Positions 8,097 to 17,811 of a stretch of DNA of 64,000 nt are shown here, in pieces (positions within the stretch are counted from its first letter, which is position 1; each line of letters opens with the position of its first letter). The stretch lies in NCBI RefSeq assembly GCF_018398425.1, contig NZ_JADPMV010000001.1:310001-374000 (forward strand). The letters run 5' to 3'. The position numbers and the translations under genes are program-made. This stretch comes from Pseudomonas lalucatii (GTDB lineage Bacteria; Pseudomonadota; Gammaproteobacteria; Pseudomonadales; Pseudomonadaceae). The notes under the pieces are model-generated. The model worked only from the letters and a program-made list of their open reading frames with translations. It searched no databases and was not told where the DNA came from.

Positions 8097-9116
8097 ATGA
8101 GCCAGCGCCGACGTCGCACCGCCGATCGCGTCACCCTGTCCGATGTGGCCAAGGCCGCCGGCTGCTCGCTGATGTCCGCCTCAAGGGCGCTGTCGCAGCC
8201 GGATATGGTCTCCGATGCCCTGCGCGAGCAGGTGATGCGGGCGGTCAAGGAGCTCGGTTATGTGCCCCATTCGGCGGCCCGGGCGCTGGCCAGTTCGCGT
8301 TCGAACCTGGTCGCGGTGATCATCCCGTCGCTGTCCAACTCGGTGTTCGTCGACACCGCCGAGGCGATCCAGCGGGTGCTGATGCCGGCCGGCTTCGAGA
8401 TGATGCTCGGCGTCAGCCATTACCGGCCCGAGGAGGACGAGCGCCTGCTGCGCGCCTACCTGGCGCACCAGCCGGCCGGCCTGCTGCTCACCGGGTTCGA
8501 GCGCAGCGACGCGGCGCGGGAAATCCTCGGCGGCTACCGCGGGCCGATCGTCAGCATGATGGAGCTGAGCGACGCGGCGGACGACTACTGCGTCGGCTTC
8601 TCCCAGCAGGAGGCGGGCGCGGCCATGACCCGGACGCTGATCGAGCGCGGCTACCGGCAGATCGCCTTCGCCGCCGCCCAGCTCGATCCGCGTACCCTGC
8701 AGCGCGCCGAAGGCTATCGCCGGGCGATGCGCGCGGCCGGGTGCCACGACCCGGCCCTGGAATTGCTCACCCCGCAACTGTCGTCCATCGGCCTGGGCGC
8801 CGACCTGCTCGACCGCCTGCTGGCGCAGCAGCCGCAGATCGACGCGGTGTTCTTCAACAACGACGACCTGGCGTTGGGCGCGCTGTTCCGCGCCCGTCAG
8901 CTGGGCCTGGCGGTGCCGGAGCGCCTGGCCATCGCCGGCTTCAACGACCTGCCGGCCGCTGCCTGGGTGCACCCGACGCTGACCACGGTACGCACCACCC
9001 GCGGCAGGGTCGGCGAACTGGCGGCGCAGATGCTGATGAGCCTGATGCGCGGCGAGCAGCCGCAGCATCGGTGCATCGACGTCGGCTTCGAGGTGGTGGT
9101 GCGCGAGAGCGCCTGA
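8097..9116 (+). CDS. gntR: LacI-family repressor, GntR-like
   Basis: A 339-residue LacI/GalR-family regulator. The N-terminal helix-turn-helix and hinge are visible (VTLSDVAKAAGCSLMSASRA, then AARALASSRSNLVAVIIPSL), followed by a periplasmic-binding-protein-like effector domain with DAVFFNNDDLALGALF and a typical C-terminal FEVVVRESA. It lies 118 bp downstream of the TRAP binding-protein gene on the same strand. By analogy with Pseudomonas GntR/GnuR, it should repress gntK and transporter genes until gluconate or 6-phosphogluconate is present. Two TAGCGCT palindromes upstream (4341 and 4982) are its likely operators. No comparable site was seen before its own start. Confidence 0.88.
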   Translation: MSQRRRRTADRVTLSDVAKAAGCSLMSASRALSQPDMVSDALREQVMRAVKELGYVPHSAARALASSRSNLVAVIIPSLSNSVFVDTAEAIQRVLMPAGFEMMLGVSHYRPEEDERLLRAYLAHQPAGLLLTGFERSDAAREILGGYRGPIVSMMELSDAADDYCVGFSQQEAGAAMTRTLIERGYRQIAFAAAQLDPRTLQRAEGYRRAMRAAGCHDPALELLTPQLSSIGLGADLLDRLLAQQPQIDAVFFNNDDLALGALFRARQLGLAVPERLAIAGFNDLPAAAWVHPTLTTVRTTRGRVGELAAQMLMSLMRGEQPQHRCIDVGFEVVVRESA

Positions 9117-9136
9117 GCGGCGCCCAGAGTGTCCAG

Positions 9137-9159
9137 GCCCCGCACTGCGGGGCTTTTTT
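9137..9159 (+). terminator. Rho-independent terminator after gntR
   Basis: GCCCCGC (9137-9143) and GCGGGGC (9147-9153) form a 7-bp GC stem with an ACT loop, followed by six T residues. It ends the gntK-TRAP-gntR strand just before the convergent LysR gene. Confidence 0.9.
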
Positions 9160-9169
9160 CTATGGGGGC

Positions 9170-10102
9170 TCAGGCAGTGGCTTGCTCGAGCTTCTTCTCC
9201 TGGGCGGTGACCTGCTGGCAGATCTCGATGATCTGCTCGCGCATCCAGCGGTTGGCCGGGTCCTGGTCGGTGCTTTCGTGCCAGTACAGGTGGGTCTCCA
9301 GGGTCGGCACGTCGTTCACCGGCAGCTCCACGTGGTGCAGGGCGTTGCGCCGGGCGAAGCGCTCCGGCACGGTCATGGCCATGTCGGTCTGCTGCATCAC
9401 GGTGCTGGCCATCAGGTAGTGCTGCGAGCGCAGGGCGATCTTGCGCTGGATGCCCATCTTGCCCAGGGCCAGGTCGATATAGCCCAGGCCGCTGCGGCGA
9501 CTGGAAATGTGGATATGGGTCAGCGACAGGTACTCGTCCAGGCTGAGCTTGTCCTTGGCCAGCGGATGCCCGGGGCGCAGGGCGCAGACGTAGCGGTCCT
9601 CCATCAATTTGACGTGGCGCACCTGGGGGTCGGTGTTGAGCGGCGCATCGACGGCGAAGTCCAGGCGACCGGCGGCCAGCTCCTTGGTCGTCTCGCGACG
9701 CTTGGCCAGCATGCTCTCGATCACCAGCTGCGGCGCCAGACGGCGCAGGCGCTGGAACAGCGGCGGCAGGATGACCGCCTCGGTGAGGTCGGTCATGCTG
9801 ATGCGATAGGTCTTGCCCGCCTGGGCCGGGTTGAAGGTGCGGCTTTCCTGCACCGAGATGCGCAGCTGCTGCAGGGCGCTGCGCACCGGGCCGATGATGT
9901 TCTGCGCCATGGGCGTGGGCACCATGCCCTGGGCGGTGCGCACGAACAGCGGGTCGTTGAAGGTCTCGCGCAGGCGGGCGAGGGCGTTGGACACGGCGGG
10001 CTGGGTGATGCCGACGATCTGCCCGGCACGGGTCAGATTGGCCTCGGTGTAGATGGCATCGAAGACGACGAAGAGGTTGAGGTCGACCTTGTTCAGATTC
10101 AT
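9170..10102 (-). CDS. LysR-family transcriptional regulator
   Basis: A 310-residue LysR regulator: N-terminal winged HTH (VDLNLFVVFDAIYTEANLTR, then AGQIVGITQPAVSNALARLR) and a C-terminal effector domain. The start at 10102 (MNLNKVDLNLF) gives the usual family length and puts the helix where expected; an upstream ATG at 10192 would add 30 atypical residues. It is divergent from an acyl-CoA dehydrogenase gene 157 bp away, so control of that gene by an acyl-CoA or fatty-acid-derived signal is likely but inferred. The arrangement resembles a LysR/acyl-CoA dehydrogenase pair I recall near PA2550-PA2551 in PAO1. Confidence 0.9.
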   Translation of the reverse strand: MNLNKVDLNLFVVFDAIYTEANLTRAGQIVGITQPAVSNALARLRETFNDPLFVRTAQGMVPTPMAQNIIGPVRSALQQLRISVQESRTFNPAQAGKTYRISMTDLTEAVILPPLFQRLRRLAPQLVIESMLAKRRETTKELAAGRLDFAVDAPLNTDPQVRHVKLMEDRYVCALRPGHPLAKDKLSLDEYLSLTHIHISSRRSGLGYIDLALGKMGIQRKIALRSQHYLMASTVMQQTDMAMTVPERFARRNALHHVELPVNDVPTLETHLYWHESTDQDPANRWMREQIIEICQQVTAQEKKLEQATA

Positions 10103-10259
10103 TTCGAGCAGGCTCCGCGGATTGTCCGATGGCCGGATCATATATCGGTGATGAATGTTTATACACGACGAAAATAGCTTAGATAAATCCACACCCCTGT
10201 TCTAGCATCCTCCCCATGTCGCCAAGACCCCACTCAAAATTCCTCAGAAGGTAGCTCCC

Positions 10260-11489
<1,230 letters not shown>

Positions 11490-11513
11490 CGGCACGGCCC
11501 GTCGCGCCGACCC

Positions 11514-11541
11514 AGCTGCCCGCCCTCGCGCGGGCAGCTGT
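11514..11541. other. Strong hairpin between convergent genes
   Basis: CAGCTGCCCGC (11514-11524) and GCGGGCAGCTG (11531-11541) form a perfect 11-bp stem with a six-base loop. It lies just after the acyl-CoA dehydrogenase and before the 3' end of the opposing small ORF. There is no T-run on either side, so it may aid Rho-dependent ending or protect 3' ends. Confidence 0.6.
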
Positions 11542-11552
11542 CGCTCGGGGGA

Positions 11553-11741
11553 TCAGCGCCGCGGCTCGCCGTCCTGGCCGGCCTCGCGCTGCAGCCAGTG
11601 CAGACGCAGGTGCAGTTGCGCGGCGAAGGCGCGGGCGGCCAGTTCCTCCTGGAAGTTCAGCGCGCGCCGGCCGCAGCGTACCTGCCAGAGCAGGCGCCGG
11701 CCCTGGACGACGGCGTGGATACTGATCTCGGGGAGGGTCAA
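11553..11741 (-). CDS. Small hypothetical protein coupled to the TerC gene
   Basis: A 62-residue frame with a TTG start whose bases overlap the TGA stop of the preceding TerC-family gene (TTGA), the usual sign of translational coupling. The product, beginning MTLPEISIHAVVQGRRLLWQ, is basic, has no membrane segment and has a short beta-strand-like start followed by an Ala/Leu-rich helical stretch (LNFQEELAARAFAAQLHLRL). I do not recognise a family. The weak ribosome site (AAGGA 12 bases before the TTG) lowers confidence, but it fills the gap before the convergent hairpin exactly. Confidence 0.45.
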   Translation of the reverse strand: MTLPEISIHAVVQGRRLLWQVRCGRRALNFQEELAARAFAAQLHLRLHWLQREAGQDGEPRR

Positions 11742-12733
11742 CGGCTGCGGCGGTCCTTGGCGTGTTTGCGGGTCTTGAACAGCGACAACAGTACGCCACC
11801 GATCAGCAGCGTCAAGGTCACGCTAAGCGACATCAGGGCCGGCACAGGACCGACCAGGTCGTGCAGGAAGATCTTGCCGCCGATGAAGATCAGCACCAGC
11901 GCCAGGGCGTATTTCAGATAGATGAAGCGGTGCATCAGCGCCGCCAGGGCGAAGTACAGCGCGCGCAGGCCGAGGATCGCGAAGATGTTCGAGGTGTAGA
12001 CGATGAACGGGTCCTGGCTGATGGCGAACACCGCCGGCACGCTGTCCACGGCGAAGATCAGGTCGGCCAGCTCGATCAGCACCAGGGCCAGCAGCAGCGG
12101 TGTGGCATGCAGCCGCAGCCTGCCGCCGCCGGGCTCCGGCAGGCGCACCAGAAAACGCCCGTCATGCAGTTCGTCGGTCACCCGCAGGTACCGGCGCAAG
12201 AGCCTCAGCAGTGGATTGCGCGACAGGTCGGGACGGCGCTCCTCGTGGCTGAACAGCATCTTCACCCCGGTCAACAGCAGGAATGCGCCGAACAGGTAGA
12301 GCACCCAGTCGAAGCGCTGCACCAGCGCCGTGCCCAGGCCGATCATCAGCGCCCGCAGCAGCACCACCCCGAGGATGCCCCAGAACAGCACGCGGTGCTG
12401 GTAACGCCGGGGGATGTCGAAGAAACCCAGGATCACCGCCATGACGAACACGTTGTCCATCGACAGGGACTGCTCGACCAGCAGGCCGGTATAGAACTCC
12501 AGGGCCTTGGTTGCCCCCAGCTGCCACCAGATCCAGGCGCCGAACGCCATGCCGACGCTGACATAGCCGCTGTAGAGCAGCAGGCTCTCGCGCATCTCGA
12601 TTTCGTGCTGTTCGCGGTGCAGCACCCCCAGGTCGAAGACCAGCAGGGCGATGACGATGGCGGCGAAGGCCAGCCAGAACCAGCCGGGAGTGCCGAGGAA
12701 GGAGAGGGTGAAGAGGCTGTCCGGTGCGGTCAT
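11738..12733 (-). CDS. TerC/Alx-family integral membrane protein
   Basis: A 331-residue protein with about nine membrane helices of the TerC family. The conserved membrane acidic motifs are present: EQSLSMDNVFVMAVILGFF near the N-terminus and ELADLIFAVDSVPAVFAISQ in the second half. Members such as Alx are linked to manganese efflux and to supplying metal to exported enzymes; tellurite resistance is only the historical name. The ATG at 12733 is chosen because AGGGAGGG lies four bases before it. The leader can fold into nested stems ending at this ribosome site, hinting at post-transcriptional control. Family is certain; metal specificity is inference. Confidence 0.9.
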   Translation of the reverse strand: MTAPDSLFTLSFLGTPGWFWLAFAAIVIALLVFDLGVLHREQHEIEMRESLLLYSGYVSVGMAFGAWIWWQLGATKALEFYTGLLVEQSLSMDNVFVMAVILGFFDIPRRYQHRVLFWGILGVVLLRALMIGLGTALVQRFDWVLYLFGAFLLLTGVKMLFSHEERRPDLSRNPLLRLLRRYLRVTDELHDGRFLVRLPEPGGGRLRLHATPLLLALVLIELADLIFAVDSVPAVFAISQDPFIVYTSNIFAILGLRALYFALAALMHRFIYLKYALALVLIFIGGKIFLHDLVGPVPALMSLSVTLTLLIGGVLLSLFKTRKHAKDRRSR

Positions 12734-12736
12734 AGG

Positions 12737-12788
12737 CCCTCCCTGATGTCCGCCTAAGTTGAGAATCAACTTGGTGACGCCGACATCA
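12737..12788 (-). promoter_or_regulatory. Structured 5' leader of the TerC gene
   Basis: On the minus strand TGATGTC (12782-12788) can pair with GACATCA (12744-12750), enclosing a perfect inner hairpin AAGTTGA-TTC-TCAACTT (12756-12772). The outer stem abuts the Shine-Dalgarno run AGGGAGGG (12737-12744). A further stem, GGTGA/TCACC, lies upstream. alx/terC genes elsewhere carry pH- or manganese-sensing leaders; I do not see the yybP-ykoY consensus here, so this is only a candidate regulatory structure. Confidence 0.45.
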
Positions 12789-12891
12789 CGGTGAGCATTC
12801 ACCGCCAGAGGGGCCCGGTATCACTGGAGTAAGGCTAGAGCCGAATGGCGTCCGGGGCAAATCCCCCGGCACCGTCCGGCCCGGGGTGGGT

Positions 12892-14274
12892 TCAGTAGAC
12901 CCAGACCTCGACCCGGCGATTCTTGATCCGCCCTTCGTCGGTGTCGTTGACGGCCACCGGCAACTCGTCGCCCAGGCCGATGATGTCGCGGAAGATCACC
13001 CCGCGCTTGGCCAGTTCGCGGCGCACCGCCATGGCCCGCAGCTTGGACAGCAGCTCGGCGCGAGCGGGGTCGGACTTGGGGTCGCCGAAACCGACCAGTA
13101 CCACCTGGTGGCGCAGCTTGTCCTGGTCCTTCAGAAAGCTCAGCACCCGGTCTAAGTCATGCTGGGTCTTGTTGTCCAGGCTGGCACTGCCTTCCTGAAA
13201 GCGGAAGTTCACCGACAGCCGCTGGGCATCCTGGGCCAGGGTCCGGTAGGCCGCCGGCATGGCCGGGTTCGGTTGCACCCGTACCGCCTGGACGGTCTGG
13301 GCGATAAAACCGCTCTGCGCCACTATGGCCTGGCCCCGCGGGCTATGGGCAAAGTGCACCAGGGCGTCGACCCAGGGGTTGGCAGCCTCCGGCTGCTTGT
13401 ACAGGAACAGTCGCCGCGACAGGGGATAGTCCTCGGTGGCGATCAGCGTCTCGCTCGGCGGCATGGCCTGGGAGTCCCCCGCGGCGATGGCCAGGGCCTT
13501 GGCCTGACGGATATAGGGCAGGCCGATGAAGCCGATGCCCTGGGGGTCCCGGCTGACCAGGTCGGAGAGGCGCTCGCTGGACTCGAAGCGACGGGCGCCT
13601 CCGGCCAGGCTCTTGCCATTGGCGACCAGAACCAGTTCCTTGAAGGTGTCGTAGGTGCCGGAGTTGTCGTCCCGGGCGTACAGGTTGATCGGCCCCGGGC
13701 GGCCGCCGAGCTGTGCCCAGTCGCCGATCTCGCCGGCGAAGACCTGGGCCAGCTGATCGGTGCGCAGGGCGTCGATGGGGTTGCTCGGATGCAGAATGAT
13801 GGCCAGGCCGTCGATGGCGATGATCTGTTCGGCATCGCGACTCTTCAGGTCGCCGAGCGCCGCCAGCGTGGCCACTTCGCTGGCCTTGACCGGCCGCGAG
13901 GAGGCCGCCAGGTCCGCGCTGCCGTTGTGCAGGGCGACGAAGCCGGTGCTGGAACCATGGGCAGCCACCTCGATGGTCACGCTGCGCCCCTGTGCCGTCG
14001 TGCCGATTATCTGCTGCTCGTTCTCCGCCTGGCCCGGTCGCACGCTGATGGCGGCGACGCCCTGCTGCTCGAGCAGCCCCCTGGCCAGTGCCGGGCCGAG
14101 CTTCGCGCCTATGGTGTTGGAGCCCTGGATGCGCAGCACGCTGCTGCCGTCGGCGGGAAGCGGCAGGGCGGCGGAGGCCGGCGCAGACAGGAGCGAGCCG
14201 ATAAGACCGAGCAACAGCAGGGTTGCGGTCAGGCTCCGGGGTTGACGATCACGAGCTCGCAGGGCACGCGGCAT
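12892..14274 (-). CDS. Phosphate-binding PstS-like protein fused to OmpA domain
   Basis: A 460-residue exported protein. A signal peptide (hydrophobic TATLLLLGLIGSLLSAPASA) is followed by a PstS-type periplasmic binding domain: RIQGSNTIGAKLGPALARGL, then SSRPVKASEV and DDNSGTYDTFKELVL. From about residue 345 comes an OmpA/MotB peptidoglycan-binding domain ending NRRVEVWVY. It could hold phosphate, or another oxyanion, at the cell wall, or act as a sensor or scaffold. No pst ABC genes adjoin it. A well-matched Pho box lies upstream, supporting a role under phosphate starvation. The domain order is seen directly; the ligand is inferred. Confidence 0.9.
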   Translation of the reverse strand: MPRALRARDRQPRSLTATLLLLGLIGSLLSAPASAALPLPADGSSVLRIQGSNTIGAKLGPALARGLLEQQGVAAISVRPGQAENEQQIIGTTAQGRSVTIEVAAHGSSTGFVALHNGSADLAASSRPVKASEVATLAALGDLKSRDAEQIIAIDGLAIILHPSNPIDALRTDQLAQVFAGEIGDWAQLGGRPGPINLYARDDNSGTYDTFKELVLVANGKSLAGGARRFESSERLSDLVSRDPQGIGFIGLPYIRQAKALAIAAGDSQAMPPSETLIATEDYPLSRRLFLYKQPEAANPWVDALVHFAHSPRGQAIVAQSGFIAQTVQAVRVQPNPAMPAAYRTLAQDAQRLSVNFRFQEGSASLDNKTQHDLDRVLSFLKDQDKLRHQVVLVGFGDPKSDPARAELLSKLRAMAVRRELAKRGVIFRDIIGLGDELPVAVNDTDEGRIKNRRVEVWVY

Positions 14275-14328
14275 GCTGCAGACACCTTGTGTGGGTGGAT
14301 GAGGATGCCGCGACGATAAGACGGAAAG

Positions 14329-14346
14329 ATGACTGTAATGTGACAG
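14329..14346 (-). promoter_or_regulatory. Pho box
   Basis: On the minus strand the 18 bases read CTGTCAC-ATTA-CAGTCAT, two 7-base half-sites close to the PhoB repeat CTGTCAT with the standard 4-base spacing. It lies 55 bp before the start of the PstS-OmpA gene and in its orientation. PhoB activation of that gene is the natural reading. Confidence 0.75.
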
Positions 14347-14405
14347 TCGCGTAGGGCGGATGCTCTAGGCCGAGGTTCCCCGGCAGGTTCGTCGACTGCC
14401 GGGAC

Positions 14406-15218
14406 TCAGCTCAGCTCCAGCCAGATCGGCGCGTGATCCGAGGGTTTCTCCATGCCGCGCAGCTCGTAGTCGATGCCGGCGTCCTTGATGCGTTCCTGCA
14501 GGGCCTGGGAGGCGAGGATCACGTCGATGCGCAGGCCGCGCTTGGGCTCGTCCTCGAAGCCGCGGCTGCGGTAGTCGAACCAGCTGAAGCGGTCGTTCAC
14601 CTCGGGATTGAGCCGACGGAAGCTGTCCACCAGCCCCCAGCCCTTCAGCTCGGCCAGCCACTCGCGCTCCTCCGGCAGGAAGCTGCACTTGCCGGTCTTC
14701 AGCCAGCGCAGGCGGTTCGGCTCGCCGATGCCGATGTCGCAGTCCTCCGGCGAGATATTGATGTCGCCCATCACCACCAGCGCCTGCTGCGGCTGGAACT
14801 GGCTGCGCAGCAGCCGCTGCAGGTCGGCGTAGAAACGCTGCTTGGCGGGAAACTTGAGCGGGTGGTCGCGGTTCTCGCCCTGGGGGAAGTAGCCGTTCAT
14901 CACGGTCACCGGATTGCCCTGGGCGTCGGCGAAGGTGCCGTAGATGAAGCGCCGCTGGGCATCCTCGGGGTCGTCCGGAAACCCCTTGTGCAGGGCCAGC
15001 GGGGCCTGGCGCGAGAGCAGGGCGACACCGTAATGGCCCTTCTGCCCGTGGTAGTGCACGTGGTAGCCGAGCTGGCGGATCTCCGCCTCGGGGAATTGCT
15101 CGTCGGCGACCTTGGTCTCCTGCAGGCCGATCACGTCCGGCTGATGCTTGTCGATCAACGCCGCCAGCTGGTGGGGGCGCGCACGCAGGCCGTTGATATT
15201 GAAGGAGACGATCTTCAT
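14406..15218 (-). CDS. xthA: Exodeoxyribonuclease III
   Basis: A 270-residue enzyme of the exonuclease III/AP-endonuclease family. Catalytic-fold residues are in place: N7 in [10 protein letters not shown]34 in GLQETKV, the [14 protein letters not shown] loop and the terminal SDHAPIW histidine. It cuts the backbone at abasic sites and removes 3' blocks during base-excision repair. The ATG at 15218 starts with the canonical [13 protein letters not shown]; longer frames upstream lack family residues. It is divergent from the acetyltransferase gene. Confidence 0.96.
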   Translation of the reverse strand: MKIVSFNINGLRARPHQLAALIDKHQPDVIGLQETKVADEQFPEAEIRQLGYHVHYHGQKGHYGVALLSRQAPLALHKGFPDDPEDAQRRFIYGTFADAQGNPVTVMNGYFPQGENRDHPLKFPAKQRFYADLQRLLRSQFQPQQALVVMGDINISPEDCDIGIGEPNRLRWLKTGKCSFLPEEREWLAELKGWGLVDSFRRLNPEVNDRFSWFDYRSRGFEDEPKRGLRIDVILASQALQERIKDAGIDYELRGMEKPSDHAPIWLELS

Positions 15219-15362
15219 GGGCGGCAGGTCCTGGGGCAGATGGCTGGAAAACCGGGATGCTAGCCGATCCACCGGGCAGGCGGCCAGTCGCCTGGCGGGC
15301 TTGGGGCTGCGGTGCTAACGTGGCCCAAGGCCAGAGAGTCCAATAAGAAGAGAGGTCGCGCC

Positions 15363-16004
15363 ATGCCCAACAGTCCAGCCGAGATTCGTCTGCTCGATGG
15401 CGGCTATGCCCGCGAGGCCCGCTCGCTGCTGTATCACGCCTACCGTCACGAGCCTACCTTCGCCTACCTGTTCGAGGCCGGGCGCACGGGCTATGACCAG
15501 CGGGTGCGGGCCACGGTGCGCGAGCTGGTGCAGCAGCACTTCGGCGAGGACCTGCCGGCCCTGGGCCTGCTGATCGACGACCGCCTGATCGGCATGGCGC
15601 TGATCGCGCCGCCGCAACGCCGCATGGACATCACCGAGAGCTGGGGCTGGCGCATGCGCATGCTGCTGACCACCGGCTTCCGCTGCACCCGGCGCTATCT
15701 GGAGTACCACGCCGCGGTGCTGGCCTGCCTGCCGCCGGGCACCTACCACCTGCTGCCGCTGCTCGGCATCCATCCGGAGTTCCAGGGCCGGCACTTCGGC
15801 GAGCAGCTGCTCGAGGCCGTGCACAACTGGTGCGCCGAAGACGGCAGCTCCCGCGGCGTGGTACTGGACACCGGCGACGAGCACTATCTGGAGTTCTACA
15901 AGCGCCAGGGCTACCAGGAGGTCGGTCAGGTGGCGGTCGGGCCCATCGTCGAGCACGTGTTCTTCCACCCCAATCCGCAGCCCGCGGTCAAGGCCAGCGC
16001 CTGA
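15363..16004 (+). CDS. GNAT-family N-acetyltransferase
   Basis: A 213-residue GNAT protein. The acetyl-CoA-binding motif A is visible around residues 130-160 as LLGIHPEFQGRHFGEQLLEA, followed by VVLDTGDEHYLEFYKRQGY, the usual motif B. The likely role is transfer of acetyl from acetyl-CoA to a small amine or protein; the acceptor is unknown. The start at 15363 follows AAGAAGAGAGGTCGCGCC and gives a clean N-terminus. It sits between xthA and tamA, the same order I recall for the PA2542-PA2545 region of PAO1, so it is probably a conserved Pseudomonas gene rather than an acquired one. Confidence 0.85.
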   Translation: MPNSPAEIRLLDGGYAREARSLLYHAYRHEPTFAYLFEAGRTGYDQRVRATVRELVQQHFGEDLPALGLLIDDRLIGMALIAPPQRRMDITESWGWRMRMLLTTGFRCTRRYLEYHAAVLACLPPGTYHLLPLLGIHPEFQGRHFGEQLLEAVHNWCAEDGSSRGVVLDTGDEHYLEFYKRQGYQEVGQVAVGPIVEHVFFHPNPQPAVKASA

Positions 16005-16083
16005 GACGCAGCCTTGTCCGCCTCCCGCGACTACTGCTGCGAAGGCCCTGGCTAGAGCGGCGGCGCATGTTAGCATCGCGTCC

Positions 16084-17811
16084 ATGACGACCCTCACCAG
16101 GCTCGGCGCGGCTCTCGCGCTTCTGCTGCTCAGTGCATCCATCCTCGCCGAGGCGCGGCTGGAGGTGCGGGTGCAGCCGGCCAACAAGGCCCTGAAGAGC
16201 AATATCGAGGGGCATATCGGCAGCCTCGGCGAGCGCGACCCGGAGTCCCTGCAGCGTTTTCGCCGGGTGGCCGAATCCCAGGCGCGCAAGGCGGCCCAGG
16301 CGCTGGGCTACTACCAGGCGCGCATCACCAGTGAAGTGGTCGCCGGAGAGCCGCACCGGCTGATCATCGGCGTCGATCCCGGCGAGCCGGTGCGCCTGCG
16401 CGAGGTCATCCTGCGGGTCGAGGGCCCGGCCGAGCGCCTCGAGGCCTTCCGCCTGCCCCGCGAGGCCCAGCTGCGCAGCGGCGCGGTGCTCAACCATGGC
16501 CGCTACGATGCCGCCAAGCGGCACATCCAGAACCAGGCCTCGCGCTACGGCTTCTTCTCCGGACGCTTCAGCCGCCAGCGCCTGCGCATCGACCCGGATG
16601 CCGGGGTGGCCGATGTCGAGCTGGTCTACGCCAGCGGCCCGCGCTACCGCCTGGGCGCGGTGAGCTTCAGCGGCGATGCGCCGTTCGATCAGGAGCTGCT
16701 GGGACGCATGGTGCCGTTCGCAGCCGACAGTCCCTATGACTCGGAACTGATCGCCGAGCTGTACCAGGCGATGCGCTCCAGCGGTTACTTCGAGTCGGTC
16801 CGGGTCGATGCCAACCCGGCCACGGCCGAGGCCGAGGCCATCCCGGTCGAGGTCCAGCTGCAGGTGCGCAAGCCGCGCAGCCTGGGCCTGGGCCTGGGGG
16901 TTTCCACCGACGTCGGGGTGCGCGGCCGGGCCAACTGGACACGCCACTGGGCCAACCCCCAGGGGCACAGCTACGGGGTGGAGATGGAGCTGTCGCAGCC
17001 GCGGCAGAACGTCGGCCTGTGGTACGACGTGCCGCTCGACCCGCCGCTGACCGACAAGCTGCGCTATGCCGGCGGTTACCAGTACGAGGAACTGGCCGAT
17101 ACCGACAGCCTCAGCCGCCTGCTGACCCTGGGGCCGGAATGGCACAGCCGCCTGGCCGGTGGCTGGCAACGGGTACTTTCGCTGAAGTGGCAGCACGAGG
17201 AGTACCGCCTGGGCGATGACAGCGGGCTCAGCACCCTGTTGATGCCGGGCGTCAGCTTCGCCTACCTGCACAGCGACAATCAGCTGGACCCCAACCGCGG
17301 CTATCGCCTGCAGTTCGACCTGGCCGGGGCCAAGCAGGGGCTACTCGCCGACGCCGACGTGCTGCACGCCACCGTGCTGCTCAAGGGTCTGACCACCCTG
17401 GGCCAGCGCCACCGCCTGCTCGGCCGGGTGCAGCTGGGCGCCACCGAGTCCAGCGGCTTCAAGGCAGTGCCGCCGTCGCTGCGCTTCTTCGCCGGCGGCG
17501 ACCAGAGCGTGCGCGGCTACGACTACCAGAGCCTGGCGCCGGAAAACGCCCAGGGCGACAAGATCGGCGGCCGCTACCTGTTCGCCGCCAGTGCCGAGTA
17601 CCAGTACGGCCTGACCGAGCGCTGGCGCCTGGCGACCTTCATCGACCAGGGCAACAGCTTCAACGCCCTGGAGCTCCCCAGCCTGAAGAGCGCGGTGGGC
17701 CTCGGCCTGCGTTGGGTGTCGCCAGTCGGCCCGCTGCGCCTGGACCTGGCCCATCCACTGGATGACCAGGGCGGCGTGCGCCTGCACTTTTCCATGGGGC
17801 CCGAGCTGTGA
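16084..17811 (+). CDS. tamA: TamA outer-membrane assembly barrel
   Basis: A 575-residue Omp85-family protein. It has a signal peptide (hydrophobic ALALLLLSASILA, cleaved near residue 22), three POTRA-type repeats in about residues 25-270 (ESQARKAAQALGYYQARI is typical), and a C-terminal 16-strand barrel with RFFAGGDQSVRGYDYQSLAP, the conserved region near the VRGY/F lid-lock motif. TamA works with TamB in moving phospholipids and assembling some outer-membrane proteins. Its TGA stop overlaps the GTG start of tamB, so the two are translationally coupled. Confidence 0.94.
   Translation: MTTLTRLGAALALLLLSASILAEARLEVRVQPANKALKSNIEGHIGSLGERDPESLQRFRRVAESQARKAAQALGYYQARITSEVVAGEPHRLIIGVDPGEPVRLREVILRVEGPAERLEAFRLPREAQLRSGAVLNHGRYDAAKRHIQNQASRYGFFSGRFSRQRLRIDPDAGVADVELVYASGPRYRLGAVSFSGDAPFDQELLGRMVPFAADSPYDSELIAELYQAMRSSGYFESVRVDANPATAEAEAIPVEVQLQVRKPRSLGLGLGVSTDVGVRGRANWTRHWANPQGHSYGVEMELSQPRQNVGLWYDVPLDPPLTDKLRYAGGYQYEELADTDSLSRLLTLGPEWHSRLAGGWQRVLSLKWQHEEYRLGDDSGLSTLLMPGVSFAYLHSDNQLDPNRGYRLQFDLAGAKQGLLADADVLHATVLLKGLTTLGQRHRLLGRVQLGATESSGFKAVPPSLRFFAGGDQSVRGYDYQSLAPENAQGDKIGGRYLFAASAEYQYGLTERWRLATFIDQGNSFNALELPSLKSAVGLGLRWVSPVGPLRLDLAHPLDDQGGVRLHFSMGPEL

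Noticed and set aside
12734..12830. yybP-ykoY manganese riboswitch before the TerC gene
   Set aside because: Hairpins are present, but I could not find the conserved riboswitch core; kept only as an unclassified structured leader.
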